Shown: positions 16,096 to 25,408, counted from the first letter of the stretch. The stretch: 64,000 nucleotides of DNA from Bin5 sp022827195 (GCA_965208275.1 OZ242331.1:4588001-4652000); one strand, 5' to 3'. The notes: generated by a model from the letters alone, not told the origin. A program made the numbers and translations.

Positions 16096-18321
16096 CTATT
16101 CCTTGATCGCGGCAGCCAGTAGAGATTTGCCCCGGTGGTAGCCGTGCCACAGGAGCGGGCTGGGCGACCAGTCCCAGGCGCCGGTATGCACGGCAAGACG
16201 GGCGGCGAAGCCCTGCTTGAAACGCCAGACCCCTTGCAGCGGGTCGCTCGGATCGTCCGGGGCCGTCGGCGCACCCCACCAATCATAGACTGTGCAACCT
16301 TGCACCTTGGCCCACTGCAATGCCCGCCACTGCAGCAGATAATTGGGCATGTCGCGGCGGCGCCGCTCACTGCTGGCCCCGTTGAAATAGATGGTCCGGC
16401 AGCCATGGCGGAGCAGAAAGAGCCCTGCGACAGGCAGCTCCTCCTGTGGATGCTCCGCCAACAGCAGCGTCCCTCCCGTGCGCGCGGTGCCGTTCTCCTG
16501 CGATTCGAGAAAAGTACGCCACAAGGCTTCGTAATAGGCGAACGGACGGATCAAGAAATTGTCGCGCACGCTCGTCTCCCGGTAGAGCCGGTAGAAGTTT
16601 TGCAGGTCCGCCGTATTGCCGCTGCGCACCTTCAGACCACGGCGCTGCGCCAACCGGATGTTGTAGCGCCACTTGCTCTTGAACGAGGCCAGCAGTTGCT
16701 CATCGGTCTCGCTGAGGTCGGTAAACCCGGTGTTCTTGAATTGGACCTGCTCCGGGCTGAAACGCCAGCCGCGCCGGGCCAGCAGCGGCGTCAGCCGCTT
16801 CCCTTCGGCGCTCTCTTCGGCAACATCGGGATCAATCTTTACCTGCAAACAGCCGCGCCGCCGGCCCAACTTTTCGATACGCGCCAACACCAGCGCGGCC
16901 GCCTCGTCGTCCGACCAGTCCAGCAGCGGGCCTTTGGGCACGTAGGCCACACGCAGGGGCAGGGACGCCAACGGTTGCCGCCACAGGAACTGGAAGATGC
17001 CCAGGAGGCGTCCGTCCGCCCGCACAGCCCACCGCTCAACCTCCCAGCCGCTGGCGGCCTTGACCGCTCCCCACGTCCAGCTCTGCAGCACGTGGTCGCG
17101 ATCGGACGGCAGCTGCGCCATCAGCTCCTCCCAAGCCGTCTCCTGCGTAACCGGTTCCAGTTCCGCCGGGGTGGATCGCGCACGTCGCGGCCGGGCGTCC
17201 CCCCGTTCATCGTTTTGGCGTCCGTCGCCGCTTCGCTTCTGAACGGTCGCAACCCGGTCCTTCGCCAGCAGGAGGCCGCGATAGAGACCGTAAACGGACC
17301 GGTTCAAGGGCAGGTCCCACGCGCCGACGGTACGCTCAACCGCGCCGCCGAAACCCTGTTTGAAGCGGAAAACGCCCCACAGATCGCCTGCCGGGAATGC
17401 GTTCACGTCCACCGGCGCCTGCTCGGCGAGAACCTCCCGGCGCCCCTCGTCCCAGAGGCCGGTGGCGACCGCGCCGACCTCGTCGGGAATGCCCCAGAGA
17501 TCGTAGCGTGTACAGCCGCGTGCCTTGGCCCAGCGGATCGCCTCCCACTGGAGCGCGTGGTTGGGCATCAGGTTGCGGCGGTGGTTGTTGCTCGCGCCCC
17601 ACAGATACCAGGCAGTCGGACCGACGGCGAAGACCGCGATACTGGCCAACGGCTCACCCCGGTGGGTGGCCAGCAGGAAAACGCCCCAGCGCGACGCCAG
17701 CAAATCATATGCGGCCCGGTAGTAGGCTGCGCTGTGTACGGAAAAGCCCTCGCGCGTCCCAGTTTCACTCACCAACTGCTGAAAAAGGGGCAACTCATGC
17801 GCCCCGAGCTCCCGTACGGTTACTTCCTTGCGCGCGGCCAGCCGAATGTTGTAACGCCATTTGCTTTTCATGCGCGCCAGGATGGCATCCTCGTCCGGCT
17901 GCAGGTCAACGACAACGGTGCTGCGGGGCTGGATCGTCTGGGGACTGGGATGAAAGCCGGCCGCCGCCAGTCGTCCCCGGTTTTGGGCCGTGTCGAGCAG
18001 ACCCGGCTCGATCTTGAGCGCAAACGCGCCCTCCTGCCGCGCCGCGGCGCAAATGCGCGCAACCGTCGCTTCCGTCAACCCCGCGTCGGACCAGTCCACA
18101 AGCGGGCCCCTGGGAACGTAGGCCAGGACCTGTCCCATACTTTTGCGAAACAGGACCATCGCGCCGGCCCGCGACGCGTTGCCATCCGATCCCGGCAGGA
18201 GAATGCGCCTGGCCCGCCAACCGAAGCGGCCCTTCAACTCCGCCCATTCGTCGGTCTGCAGCAGATGCGCGTGCGCGTGGCCGCTGACAAAATCGTTCCA
18301 GTTCCCTGCTTGCTCTGTCAC
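16096..18321 (-). CDS. Tandem FemX/FemAB peptidyltransferase (two fused domains)
   Basis: 741 residues, about twice the usual length. Two FemAB-type halves (about 1-360 and 395-741) each carry the same ordered motifs: AYVPRGPLVDWSD / AYVPKGPLLDWSD, MKSKWRYNIRLAARK / FKSKWRYNIRLAQRR, MPNHALQWEAIRWAKARGC / MPNYLLQWRALQWAKVQGC, and GVFRFKQGFGG / GVWRFKQGFAA. A basic linker joins them. FemX/FemAB enzymes use aminoacyl-tRNA to add amino acids to lipid II cross-bridges; some relatives act in polysaccharide synthesis. The GTG start follows GGAG. It is divergent from modA. Fusion of two GNAT-like units could give a fixed dimer or two sequential additions; which is unknown. Confidence 0.9.
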   Translation of the reverse strand: MTEQAGNWNDFVSGHAHAHLLQTDEWAELKGRFGWRARRILLPGSDGNASRAGAMVLFRKSMGQVLAYVPRGPLVDWSDAGLTEATVARICAAARQEGAFALKIEPGLLDTAQNRGRLAAAGFHPSPQTIQPRSTVVVDLQPDEDAILARMKSKWRYNIRLAARKEVTVRELGAHELPLFQQLVSETGTREGFSVHSAAYYRAAYDLLASRWGVFLLATHRGEPLASIAVFAVGPTAWYLWGASNNHRRNLMPNHALQWEAIRWAKARGCTRYDLWGIPDEVGAVATGLWDEGRREVLAEQAPVDVNAFPAGDLWGVFRFKQGFGGAVERTVGAWDLPLNRSVYGLYRGLLLAKDRVATVQKRSGDGRQNDERGDARPRRARSTPAELEPVTQETAWEELMAQLPSDRDHVLQSWTWGAVKAASGWEVERWAVRADGRLLGIFQFLWRQPLASLPLRVAYVPKGPLLDWSDDEAAALVLARIEKLGRRRGCLQVKIDPDVAEESAEGKRLTPLLARRGWRFSPEQVQFKNTGFTDLSETDEQLLASFKSKWRYNIRLAQRRGLKVRSGNTADLQNFYRLYRETSVRDNFLIRPFAYYEALWRTFLESQENGTARTGGTLLLAEHPQEELPVAGLFLLRHGCRTIYFNGASSERRRRDMPNYLLQWRALQWAKVQGCTVYDWWGAPTAPDDPSDPLQGVWRFKQGFAARLAVHTGAWDWSPSPLLWHGYHRGKSLLAAAIKE

Positions 18322-18474
18322 CGCTGCTCCTGTCTTACGCGTTGCCTCTGCAGCCCTGTCTCGCTGCCGCGTCGCCGTTCACGTCCATCGATCATACCAT
18401 ATCGCCCTGAACAGAATGGAACGGCGGCAGCCCGCACGGAGGTGCGGCGCGGCAACCCTGGGAACAGGCTGAAT

Positions 18475-18504
18475 TTGAAGCGGCTACAGGGACGGTGCTA
18501 TCAT
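18475..18504 (+). promoter_or_regulatory. Promoter of modA
   Basis: TTGAAG (18475-18480), an 18-bp spacer, and TATCAT (18499-18504) preceded by TG, giving an extended -10. No palindromic molybdate-type operator is obvious around it. Confidence 0.55.
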
Positions 18505-18640
18505 CAAATCGGCGCTTGGCTGAATCTGTGCTCGGTCTGTGCGATGGATGGCGGTCGCTCGCGGGCAGATTCCGGCGGCAGGAGGCGGGTCCGCTTCATA
18601 TGCCCGCGGTGCCGCGGTTCAACGGGGAGCGAAACAGGTC

Positions 18641-19567
18641 TTGCAGGGCGATTCACGGCGGCGGCGTTGGGCATCTCGGTGTGCCTGTATCCTCGGCGCG
18701 GCGGCTCTTCTAGCGGGCGTCTGGCTGCCCGGCGGCTGCCGCGGACCGTCTCTTGATGCGGGGGCATCATCCAGAACGGACGAGGTCACGGTCTTTGCGG
18801 CCGCGTCGCTCACCAATGTTTTCCAACAGGCGGCGCGGTCGTATGGCGTAGGCGGCCATCGCGGCAACGTTGTCTTCAACTTTGCCGGTTCCCAGCAGCT
18901 CGCGGGGCAGCTGCGCGAGGGGGCGCGTGCCGACATATTCGCCTCAGCCGACGAGGCACAGATGCAAGCGGCGATCGCTGCCGGACGGGTTGAACCGGGG
19001 GACGTGAAGACTTTGGCGTGCAATCGACTGGAGATCGGCTACGGGCATTCTGCACCGTTTTCCGACGACGTGGACGGGCCGTCAGCCTTGGAACTGCTGC
19101 AGAAGTTGGCGCAGCCGGGCCTGAAAATCGTGGTCGGCGCGGAGGCCGTACCTGTAGGGCGTTACACGCGCCAATTCCTGGCCAACGCGGCCGAAGATGA
19201 ACGCCTGGGCGTCGGTTTTCGCGACGGTTTCGAGGCCAATATCGTATCGGAGGAGCAGAACGTGCGCGGCGTTCTCAGCAAACTGCAGTTGGGCGAGGCC
19301 GATGCCGGTGTCGTCTACGCCAGCGATCTCGTCGGCATCACGGACCTGCAGCGCATCGAGATTCCGGCCCGTCTCAACATCACTGCAACCTACCCGATTG
19401 CGCTGGTCCAGGGCGTGAAGCAGCCCGAACAGGCCGCGGCCTTTATCGCCTGGCTATTCTCCGAGGAGGGCGCGGCTGTATTGGAGAGGCACGGCTTTGC
19501 TACGCAATGCCGTGCTGACGGCGCAACTCCTGCACCTGCGCGGGCATCCGACCATGCGAACGAGTGA
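18641..19567 (+). CDS. modA: Molybdate-type ABC transporter substrate-binding lipoprotein
   Basis: 308 residues from TTG 18641, preferred because it places an Arg-rich n-region, a hydrophobic core (ILGAAALLAGVWL) and lipobox PGGC at residues 30-33, with GGGGAG upstream; the frame is open to GTG 18539. The mature part matches ModA: VTVFAAASLTNVFQQAA, NFAGSQQLAGQLREGARADIF (split), FASADEAQMQ, GEADAGVVYASDL and TYPIALV. It captures an oxyanion (molybdate or tungstate) outside the membrane and delivers it to ModB, whose gene overlaps its end. Specificity between the two anions cannot be read from sequence alone. Confidence 0.92.
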   Translation: MQGDSRRRRWASRCACILGAAALLAGVWLPGGCRGPSLDAGASSRTDEVTVFAAASLTNVFQQAARSYGVGGHRGNVVFNFAGSQQLAGQLREGARADIFASADEAQMQAAIAAGRVEPGDVKTLACNRLEIGYGHSAPFSDDVDGPSALELLQKLAQPGLKIVVGAEAVPVGRYTRQFLANAAEDERLGVGFRDGFEANIVSEEQNVRGVLSKLQLGEADAGVVYASDLVGITDLQRIEIPARLNITATYPIALVQGVKQPEQAAAFIAWLFSEEGAAVLERHGFATQCRADGATPAPARASDHANE

Positions 19568-20408
19568 AGCGGCGGAATCCATGCCCATTCCCGTCGGCCG
19601 GGCGCGCGGCGGCCTGGACGTTGCTTCCTCCCGCCCGCGCGCGGGCATGACGCTGTTCTGGTCGGCCGTGCCGATGATCCTGTTCCTGGTTCTGCCGTTG
19701 CTGGCGCTCATCTGGCGCACGGAGCTGGCCGAGATCGGCACGCATCTGGCGCAGGAGGTCGCGCGCCGCGCCATCCTCCTCAGCGTATGGACCTCGGCTA
19801 CGGCAACGCTGTTGACCGTCCTGCTGGGCACGCCGCTGGCGCTGCTCATTGCCCGGCGGCGTTTTCCCGGCCGCCGAGCGCTGGACACGGTTATCGATTT
19901 GCCGACGGTCCTGCCACCGGCGGTGGCAGGTTTGGCGCTGCTGATGGCCTTCGGCCGCCGCGGGATGATCGGCCAGAGCCTGTCGATAGCCGGGATCGAA
20001 ATCGCCTTTACCTCGCTGGCCGTCATTCTCGCCCAGATCTTCGTCGCCTCGCCCTACTACATCCGCGCGGCCATTGGCGGTCTCAGCCGCAGCGCCGCCG
20101 AACTGGAAGAGGCGGCCGCGCTTGACGGGGCCGACAGTCGGCAGATCTTCCGTTTTGTGACGGTCCCACTGGCCCGCGCTTCGTTGCTGGGCGGACTGGT
20201 TATGACCTGGGCCAGGGCGTTGGGAGATTTCGGCGCGACTATCCTTTTCGCCGGCAACTATCCGGGGCGTACACAGACCATGCCCCTGGCCATCTATATT
20301 GGCTTCGAGATGGACCTAGACGTGGCGCTGGCCTTGTCGCTCGTGCTGATGGTGACCGCCTTTGCCATTCTCCTGCTGGTGAAATGGCTGCTGGGTCGAA
20401 GCCGGTAG
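19554..20408 (+). CDS. modB: Molybdate-type ABC transporter permease
   Basis: 284 residues from ATG 19554, overlapping the modA end by 14 bases; a start at ATG 19581 is also possible. Five or six membrane helices are present, with the binding-protein-dependent permease motif LEEAAALDGADSRQIFRFVT, which docks the ATPase, and the ModB-specific LPTVLPPAVAGLALL and WARALGDFGATILFAGN. It forms the membrane channel for the oxyanion bound by ModA. No modC ATPase gene follows: the next gene, 14 bases on, is glutamate formimidoyltransferase. The ATPase must be encoded elsewhere. Confidence 0.93.
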   Translation: MRTSEAAESMPIPVGRARGGLDVASSRPRAGMTLFWSAVPMILFLVLPLLALIWRTELAEIGTHLAQEVARRAILLSVWTSATATLLTVLLGTPLALLIARRRFPGRRALDTVIDLPTVLPPAVAGLALLMAFGRRGMIGQSLSIAGIEIAFTSLAVILAQIFVASPYYIRAAIGGLSRSAAELEEAAALDGADSRQIFRFVTVPLARASLLGGLVMTWARALGDFGATILFAGNYPGRTQTMPLAIYIGFEMDLDVALALSLVLMVTAFAILLLVKWLLGRSR

Positions 20409-20422
20409 GCGCAGTCCAAACG

Positions 20423-21361
20423 ATGAGTGCAAGTCCACTGATCGAGGCAGTCCCCAACTTTTCTGAGGGCCGCCGCGTGCAGGTCATCGACGAACTGGCG
20501 GCGGCCGTTCAGGCGCACGGCGCACGGTTGCTCCATCGCACCAGCGATCACGACCACAACCGCACGGTTCTGACGGTCGCGGGGCCGCCGGAGCCGGTTC
20601 TGCGGGGGTTATTCGATGCGGTTGAAGTGGCGGGCAGCCGCATCGACCTGCGCCGGCAGCGGGGCGTTCACCCGAGGCTGGGCGCGGCCGATGTGGTCCC
20701 GCTTGTGCCGTTGCGAGAATGCTCGCTTGCAGAGTGCGCGCGCTTCGCGCGTCAGTTGGGTCGCCGAATCGGGGATAAACTGGGGCTGCCCGTCTACCTC
20801 TATGCAGCCGCGGCCGCCAAGCCGGAAAGGCGCCACATCGCCGACATCCGCCGCGGGGAGTACGAGGCCCTCATCCAGCAGATCCGGCGCCCCGAGTATC
20901 TGCCCGACTTCGGCCCGGCCCGGGCCGGGCCCGCGGGTGCCGTCATCGTAGGAGCCAGGCCCATACTGATCGCCTTCAACGTCTTCCTGCGCAGCGCCAA
21001 TGTGGCGGCTGCCAAGACTATCGCCCGCAGAATTCGGGAGAGCAATGGCGGACTGCCGGCGGTGCGCGCCCTGGGTCTTCGCGTTGATGGACAGGCCCAG
21101 GTAAGCATGAATCTTGTAGACTATCGCACAACGCCGCCGCTCGCCGTCGTCGAGGCGATCCGCCAGGAGGCCGCGCGCCAATCGGCCGCTTTGGACCGCA
21201 GCGAACTGATCGGCCTCATCCCCCTGGACGCGCTGCCGGGTTGTGAAGGGCTCGAGTGGAGTTCGCTCTCGCCCCAACTTCTCGCGGAGGCAGCCGACAC
21301 CCTCCTCCTGCCGGCCCTGCCCGTCGAGCGCATCCTGGAGTACGCGCTGCGCCGGCTGTAG
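20423..21361 (+). CDS. ftcD: Glutamate formimidoyltransferase
   Basis: 312 residues, the length of the stand-alone formiminotransferase domain. MSASPLIEAVPNFSEGRR is the family's typical N-terminus; the catalytic-site histidine is expected in TSDHDHNRTVLT, and GVHPRLGAADVVPLVP, FNVFLRSANVAAAKTIAR (the N-V-x-L segment) and ALGLRVDGQAQVSMNLVDY follow. It transfers the formimino group from N-formimino-glutamate to tetrahydrofolate in histidine degradation. The cyclodeaminase domain found in animal bifunctional enzymes is absent. It starts 14 bases after modB, so it is probably cotranscribed with a functionally unrelated pair; no other hut gene is in the window. Confidence 0.93.
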   Translation: MSASPLIEAVPNFSEGRRVQVIDELAAAVQAHGARLLHRTSDHDHNRTVLTVAGPPEPVLRGLFDAVEVAGSRIDLRRQRGVHPRLGAADVVPLVPLRECSLAECARFARQLGRRIGDKLGLPVYLYAAAAAKPERRHIADIRRGEYEALIQQIRRPEYLPDFGPARAGPAGAVIVGARPILIAFNVFLRSANVAAAKTIARRIRESNGGLPAVRALGLRVDGQAQVSMNLVDYRTTPPLAVVEAIRQEAARQSAALDRSELIGLIPLDALPGCEGLEWSSLSPQLLAEAADTLLLPALPVERILEYALRRL

Positions 21362-21442
21362 ACGTTTCTATGCGCATATGGGCGTGCGGTTTCTGGCGGA
21401 TTGGAAAGATTGGCCCGGGCCGGGGTGGTTCGGACAACCGCT

Positions 21443-21471
21443 TTGTCGAAAGGTTGAGGCCATGCTAGAAT
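21443..21471 (+). promoter_or_regulatory. Promoter of the GT2 glycosyltransferase gene
   Basis: TTGTCG (21443-21448), a 17-bp spacer, and TAGAAT (21466-21471). The coding start is 150 bases downstream, implying a leader of about 140 nt with no recognisable structure. Confidence 0.6.
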
Positions 21472-21620
21472 CAATTCAGCATACATGCAGACAGTTCCGA
21501 CTGCGATTCCTGTCGTTTGTTTGATTTGCCTGATTAACTGTCCTGCGCTCCGTAGCTGTTAATCATCCCCGTCGCACAGGCGCATGAATCAAGGTCCATT
21601 ACCGGTTTTCAGTTCAGACA

Positions 21621-22640
21621 ATGCAGTCTCCTTGCTATATCGCCTGGTCAGAATGGATCGAGACGGCCTGTTCGCCGGCGCCGCAGCCAGGGAGCGGCGT
21701 CTCGTCCGGGACTTCTCGGTATGCCGAGGGGCTGGACCTCGCCATTGTCATCGTCAACTATAACGCCGGTGCGCTCCTGGCCGGCTGCCTGGAATCCGTT
21801 TTCGCCTCCAACGGCAACTTCACCTACACAGTCTGTGTTGTAGACAACGACAGCCATGATGACAGCGTCGCCATCATAAATGACCACTTTCCCCAGACGG
21901 GCCTGATCGTTGCCGAGACCAACCTGGGCTTCAGCGCGGCCAACAACCTTGCCCTGCGTCAACTTGGCTTCGGTGAACGCCGGTCCTCCGGTAGCGCGCC
22001 CTTTCCGCGTTTCGTGCTTCTGCTCAATGCCGACACCGTGTTGCCGCCGACCGCCTTGGCCGAGATGATCCTGTTTATGGACGGACGGCCCAAGGTCGGG
22101 GCAGCCGGGCCGCGTTTACGGCGCCCGGACGGAACGCTGGACCTGGCTTGCAGGCGCAGCTTCCCCACACCCTGGGTGAGTTTCTGCCGCATGACCCGGC
22201 TGAGCCGGCTCTTCCCGCAGAGCAGGCGATTTAACGCCTACAATCTGGGCTATCTGCCAGAAGATGCGGTATATCCGGTGGATTCGGTTGTCGGCGCGTA
22301 TATGCAGGTGCGCGGAGAGGCGGTCCGCCAGGTCGGGCTGTTGGATGAGGCCTATTTCATGTACGGCGAAGACCTGGATTGGGCAAAGCGAATCAAGACC
22401 GCCGGCTGGGAAGTCTGGTACAACGGCGAGGTGGAGGTCACCCACGTGAAAGAGGCCTCCAGCCGCAAGAGCCGCAAGGCCCGCCTCGCCTTCTACGAAG
22501 CGATGTGGATCTTCTATCGCAAGCACTATCGGGCCGACAGTTCCTGGGTTTTGGACAAATTGATCTGGTTGGGGATCGCTCTGATCGGAGGGGTGGACAT
22601 TGCCGTCCGGCTGTGGAAGTTGCGCCAGGAGCGGGTCTGA
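21621..22640 (+). CDS. GT2-family glycosyltransferase (rhamnosyltransferase-like)
   Basis: 339 residues. The GT-A fold starts at LDLAIVIVNYNAGALLAGCL (about 38-57), followed by CVVDNDSHDDS, ETNLGFSAANNLAL and the metal-binding DXD-type LLNADTVLPP. A C-terminal segment with VGAYMQVRGEAV, LLDEAYFMYGEDLDWAKR and a final amphipathic or membrane helix (LIWLGIALIGGVDIAV) follows. This is the arrangement of WbbL-like rhamnosyltransferases that build cell-surface polysaccharide at the inner membrane face. It is followed after 49 bases by a polyprenyl-phosphate sugar transferase, supporting a joint polysaccharide role. Donor and acceptor are not predictable. Confidence 0.9.
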   Translation: MQSPCYIAWSEWIETACSPAPQPGSGVSSGTSRYAEGLDLAIVIVNYNAGALLAGCLESVFASNGNFTYTVCVVDNDSHDDSVAIINDHFPQTGLIVAETNLGFSAANNLALRQLGFGERRSSGSAPFPRFVLLLNADTVLPPTALAEMILFMDGRPKVGAAGPRLRRPDGTLDLACRRSFPTPWVSFCRMTRLSRLFPQSRRFNAYNLGYLPEDAVYPVDSVVGAYMQVRGEAVRQVGLLDEAYFMYGEDLDWAKRIKTAGWEVWYNGEVEVTHVKEASSRKSRKARLAFYEAMWIFYRKHYRADSSWVLDKLIWLGIALIGGVDIAVRLWKLRQERV

Positions 22641-22689
22641 CCGCAATTCGTGATCGGCCGCAAATTTTCGGCTTGAGGCAATAGGCAAG

Positions 22690-24264
22690 ATGTGGAAGTC
22701 ACCTGTTCAACCAGGCTCGGAATATGAGGAGACGCTAACGCAAGCGCGGCCATCGGCGAGCGCCGGCGTGGAGACCGCGGCGGCGGAGCAGGGCGCGCCC
22801 ACCAGCCCCAATGGCAGCTACGCGGCGCTGCGCGGGCAGCGTCCCGGTCTGCTAAAGCGCGCCCAATTCCTGTTTGCGCTATCGCTGGTCCTGGTGGATG
22901 TGGGTAGCACGTGGCTGGCGTTCTACCTCGCCCACGAGCTCACGGAAATGAACCTGACGCCGCGGCTGATGGAGTTGCAGCCAGAGATAATCGTCGGACC
23001 GTTTGTGGAGTTCCTGCCCCTGCCGCTGGTGCAATCGGTCCTGCTCCTTGCCCTCTTCTTTACCCAGCGCATGTACCATCGCCGGCGGCCGCTGGGCTAT
23101 CTGGACGAAATCTTTCGGACCATAAAGTTGACCACGCTCTGCACGCTGCTGACGGTCGCGCTGGTGAATCTTTTTCTGCGGGACTTTGTATACCACCGCA
23201 CATTCCTGGGCTATGCCTGGCTGCTCAACATCCTCCTGCTGACCGTCGGCCGCACGTTGCACGCGCAGATACAGTGGAACGCGCAGTCAAGGGGAATCGG
23301 CGATGACAGCGTGCTGCTGATCGGCGGCGGGGACACCGGCCGCATGATTCTGCAAAGAATTCAGTCCAATCCGAAGTTCGGCTTCAAGGTAATCGGCGTC
23401 ATCGACAACAGCCCCAGACGTTCGATACTCAATGTGCCGGTCTTGGGAAGTGTTGTCGACATTCCCAGAGTAATCGACGAATATGCCGTCGACGAAGTGA
23501 TCATCGCGCTGCCGGAGAATACGCATGAGGAGCTGATCGGCATCATCAGCCTGTGTGAGCGGGAAAAGGTCGGTATTCGCGTGCTGCCGGACGCGTTTGG
23601 AATCATGGCGAGCGAGGTGACGATCGGCTATCTCGGCGGGCTTCCTCTGGTGACGATCCGCGATGTGGCGCTGCAGGGCTGGAAGCTTACACTCAAGCGG
23701 GGAATGGATTTGGTGGGCAGCGCGATCGGGCTGGTGATTCTCAGCCCGTTTCTGTTGCTGGTGGCGCTGCTGATCAAGCTGGACAGCCCGGGGCCGGTCT
23801 TCTATACGCATGAACGGATGGGGTTGGATGCCAAATCGTTCAAGATCCTGAAGTTTCGCTCGATGCGCCAGGACGCCGAACGGTCCGGCCCGGGCTGGAC
23901 GGTAGAGAACGATCCGCGGCGCACGAAGTTGGGCGCATTCATCCGGCGCACCAATATCGATGAACTTCCGCAGCTGGTCAATATTCTCTTCGGCGAAATG
24001 AGCCTGGTGGGGCCGCGTCCGGAGCGGCCAGTCTATGTGGAGCAGTTCCGCCAGATGATCCCGCGCTACATGGACCGCCACCGCGAAAAGGCGGGAATGA
24101 CCGGCTGGGCCGCGGTCAACGGGCTGCGCGGGGACACATCCATCGAGGAGCGCACGAAGTACGACCTCTGGTACATCGAGAACTGGTCACTGGCACTGGA
24201 CATCAAGATTCTGCTGCGGACTTTGGGGCAATGGCTGCTGGGCTCGAACAAGAATGCCTACTGA
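22690..24264 (+). CDS. Polyprenyl-phosphate sugar phosphotransferase (WcaJ/WbaP type)
   Basis: 524 residues with the usual three-part layout. Four or five N-terminal membrane helices (about 58-190) precede a CoA-binding-like Rossmann domain (VLLIGGGDTGRMILQRI through VDEVIIALPEN). The C-terminal bacterial sugar transferase domain runs from LKRGMDLVGSAIGLVILSPF through KILKFRSM, RRTNIDELPQLVNIL, MSLVGPRPERP and the end. It transfers a sugar-1-phosphate (often glucose or galactose) from a UDP-sugar to undecaprenyl phosphate, the first step of exopolysaccharide synthesis. UDP-glucose could come from the UDPGP enzyme at 14.6 kb. Confidence 0.93.
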   Translation: MWKSPVQPGSEYEETLTQARPSASAGVETAAAEQGAPTSPNGSYAALRGQRPGLLKRAQFLFALSLVLVDVGSTWLAFYLAHELTEMNLTPRLMELQPEIIVGPFVEFLPLPLVQSVLLLALFFTQRMYHRRRPLGYLDEIFRTIKLTTLCTLLTVALVNLFLRDFVYHRTFLGYAWLLNILLLTVGRTLHAQIQWNAQSRGIGDDSVLLIGGGDTGRMILQRIQSNPKFGFKVIGVIDNSPRRSILNVPVLGSVVDIPRVIDEYAVDEVIIALPENTHEELIGIISLCEREKVGIRVLPDAFGIMASEVTIGYLGGLPLVTIRDVALQGWKLTLKRGMDLVGSAIGLVILSPFLLLVALLIKLDSPGPVFYTHERMGLDAKSFKILKFRSMRQDAERSGPGWTVENDPRRTKLGAFIRRTNIDELPQLVNILFGEMSLVGPRPERPVYVEQFRQMIPRYMDRHREKAGMTGWAAVNGLRGDTSIEERTKYDLWYIENWSLALDIKILLRTLGQWLLGSNKNAY

Positions 24265-24280
24265 ACCGAGCCCCAATCCT

Positions 24281-24310
24281 TTGACAACTCAAGACCCGAT
24301 TTGTTACACT
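24281..24310 (+). promoter_or_regulatory. Promoter of hrcA-grpE
   Basis: Perfect TTGACA (24281-24286), an 18-bp spacer and TACACT (24305-24310), or TTACAC with 17. It lies immediately upstream of the CIRCE operator, so HrcA bound there would block the transcription start. Confidence 0.8.
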
Positions 24311-24320
24311 TCCTGCTTGA

Positions 24321-24347
24321 TTAGCACTCCCTTTGCAGGAGTGCTAA
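24321..24347. promoter_or_regulatory. CIRCE operator (HrcA-binding inverted repeat)
   Basis: Left arm TTAGCACTC (24321-24329), a 9-base spacer, right arm GAGTGCTAA (24339-24347): an exact match to the CIRCE consensus. It sits 11 bases after the -10 and 32 bases before hrcA, as expected for autogenous heat-shock repression. Confidence 0.97.
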
Positions 24348-24379
24348 AGCCCGAAACCAGATAAAATTGCCGGGAATCT

Positions 24380-25408
24380 ATGAAGGACCTCCAGCTCAGC
24401 CAGCGGCGTAAACAGGTGCTGCGCGTCGTCATCCAGGAATATGTAAAGAGCGCCCAACCTGTGGGCAGCAAATCGATCGCGCAGAAGTACGACATGGGTG
24501 TCAGCGCGTCGACGATTCGCAACGACCTGGCGGCGCTGGAGAAGGCCGGGCTGCTGACACATCCACATACCAGCGCCGGCCGCATCCCGACCGATGAAGG
24601 CTACCGTTATTTCGTAACGCATCTGATGGCGCACACCGATCTGCCCTCACGCGAACGGCAGATGATCCGCCATCAGTTTCATCAGGCAAGGCGGGAGATC
24701 GATCAGTGGCTCCGCCTCAGCACGGCTGTTTTGGCGAAGGCTTCCGCGGGCGCGGCGCTGGCGACTTCGCCCCGCTCAATGTCCAGCCGGGTCAAACACC
24801 TGGAGTTGATCGGCATTCAGGATACCGTTGTGCTGCTGGTGCTTGTGCTGGCTACGGGCGCATTGAAACAGCAGTTGATCACGCTGGAGCAACCGATCTT
24901 TCAGGAGGAGTTGAGCCGCGCCAGCAACCAGCTCAATGAAGAGATATCAGGCGCCAACATCGCCGATTTACCGGAGAAACTGGAGGGATTCAACGGACTC
25001 GCGCGCGAGGTGGGCGAGCTGGTGCTCAACACACTGCGCCAGTCCAAGGAGCAGATCGGCGAACGGGTCTATCGACACGGGCTGGCCCAGGTGCTGGCCG
25101 AGCCCGAGTTTGCCGACGGGCCGCAGGTGCGGCGGATCGTGCAGGTTTTCGAGCAGCGCTCACTGCTGCAAGAGATATATCATGATGTCATGGAGCTGAA
25201 CGACGTACAGGTGATGATCGCCGGGGAAGGCCGGTTCGGCGACATGCAGGACATCAGCCTGGTGTTGAGCCGCTACGGCGTGCCGGACCGCGTCAGCGGG
25301 CTGCTGGGCGTGGTAGGCCCGATGCGCATGCCCTACGGGCGCACAATTGGGGCCGTGCGCTACGTCGCCACCCTCCTGGACGAACTGATGCACCAGATCT
25401 ACGGCTAG
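24380..25408 (+). CDS. hrcA: Heat-inducible transcription repressor HrcA
   Basis: 342 residues. An N-terminal winged helix (about 8-75: RRKQVLRVVIQEYVKSAQPV, SASTIRNDLAALEKAG, HTSAGRIPTDEGYRYFV) is followed by a GAF-like dimerisation region and the C-terminal segment MRMPYGRTIGAVRYVATLLD. It binds CIRCE and, with GroEL as cofactor in known species, represses chaperone genes. A perfect CIRCE lies just upstream, so it is autoregulated. grpE follows after 35 bases. The start at ATG 24380 has only a weak Shine-Dalgarno sequence, but homology begins there. Confidence 0.97.
   Translation: MKDLQLSQRRKQVLRVVIQEYVKSAQPVGSKSIAQKYDMGVSASTIRNDLAALEKAGLLTHPHTSAGRIPTDEGYRYFVTHLMAHTDLPSRERQMIRHQFHQARREIDQWLRLSTAVLAKASAGAALATSPRSMSSRVKHLELIGIQDTVVLLVLVLATGALKQQLITLEQPIFQEELSRASNQLNEEISGANIADLPEKLEGFNGLAREVGELVLNTLRQSKEQIGERVYRHGLAQVLAEPEFADGPQVRRIVQVFEQRSLLQEIYHDVMELNDVQVMIAGEGRFGDMQDISLVLSRYGVPDRVSGLLGVVGPMRMPYGRTIGAVRYVATLLDELMHQIYG

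Noticed and set aside
16135..18756. Plus-strand open frame of 873 codons
   Set aside because: Antisense to the tandem FemX gene; composition of a shadow frame and no recognisable domain.
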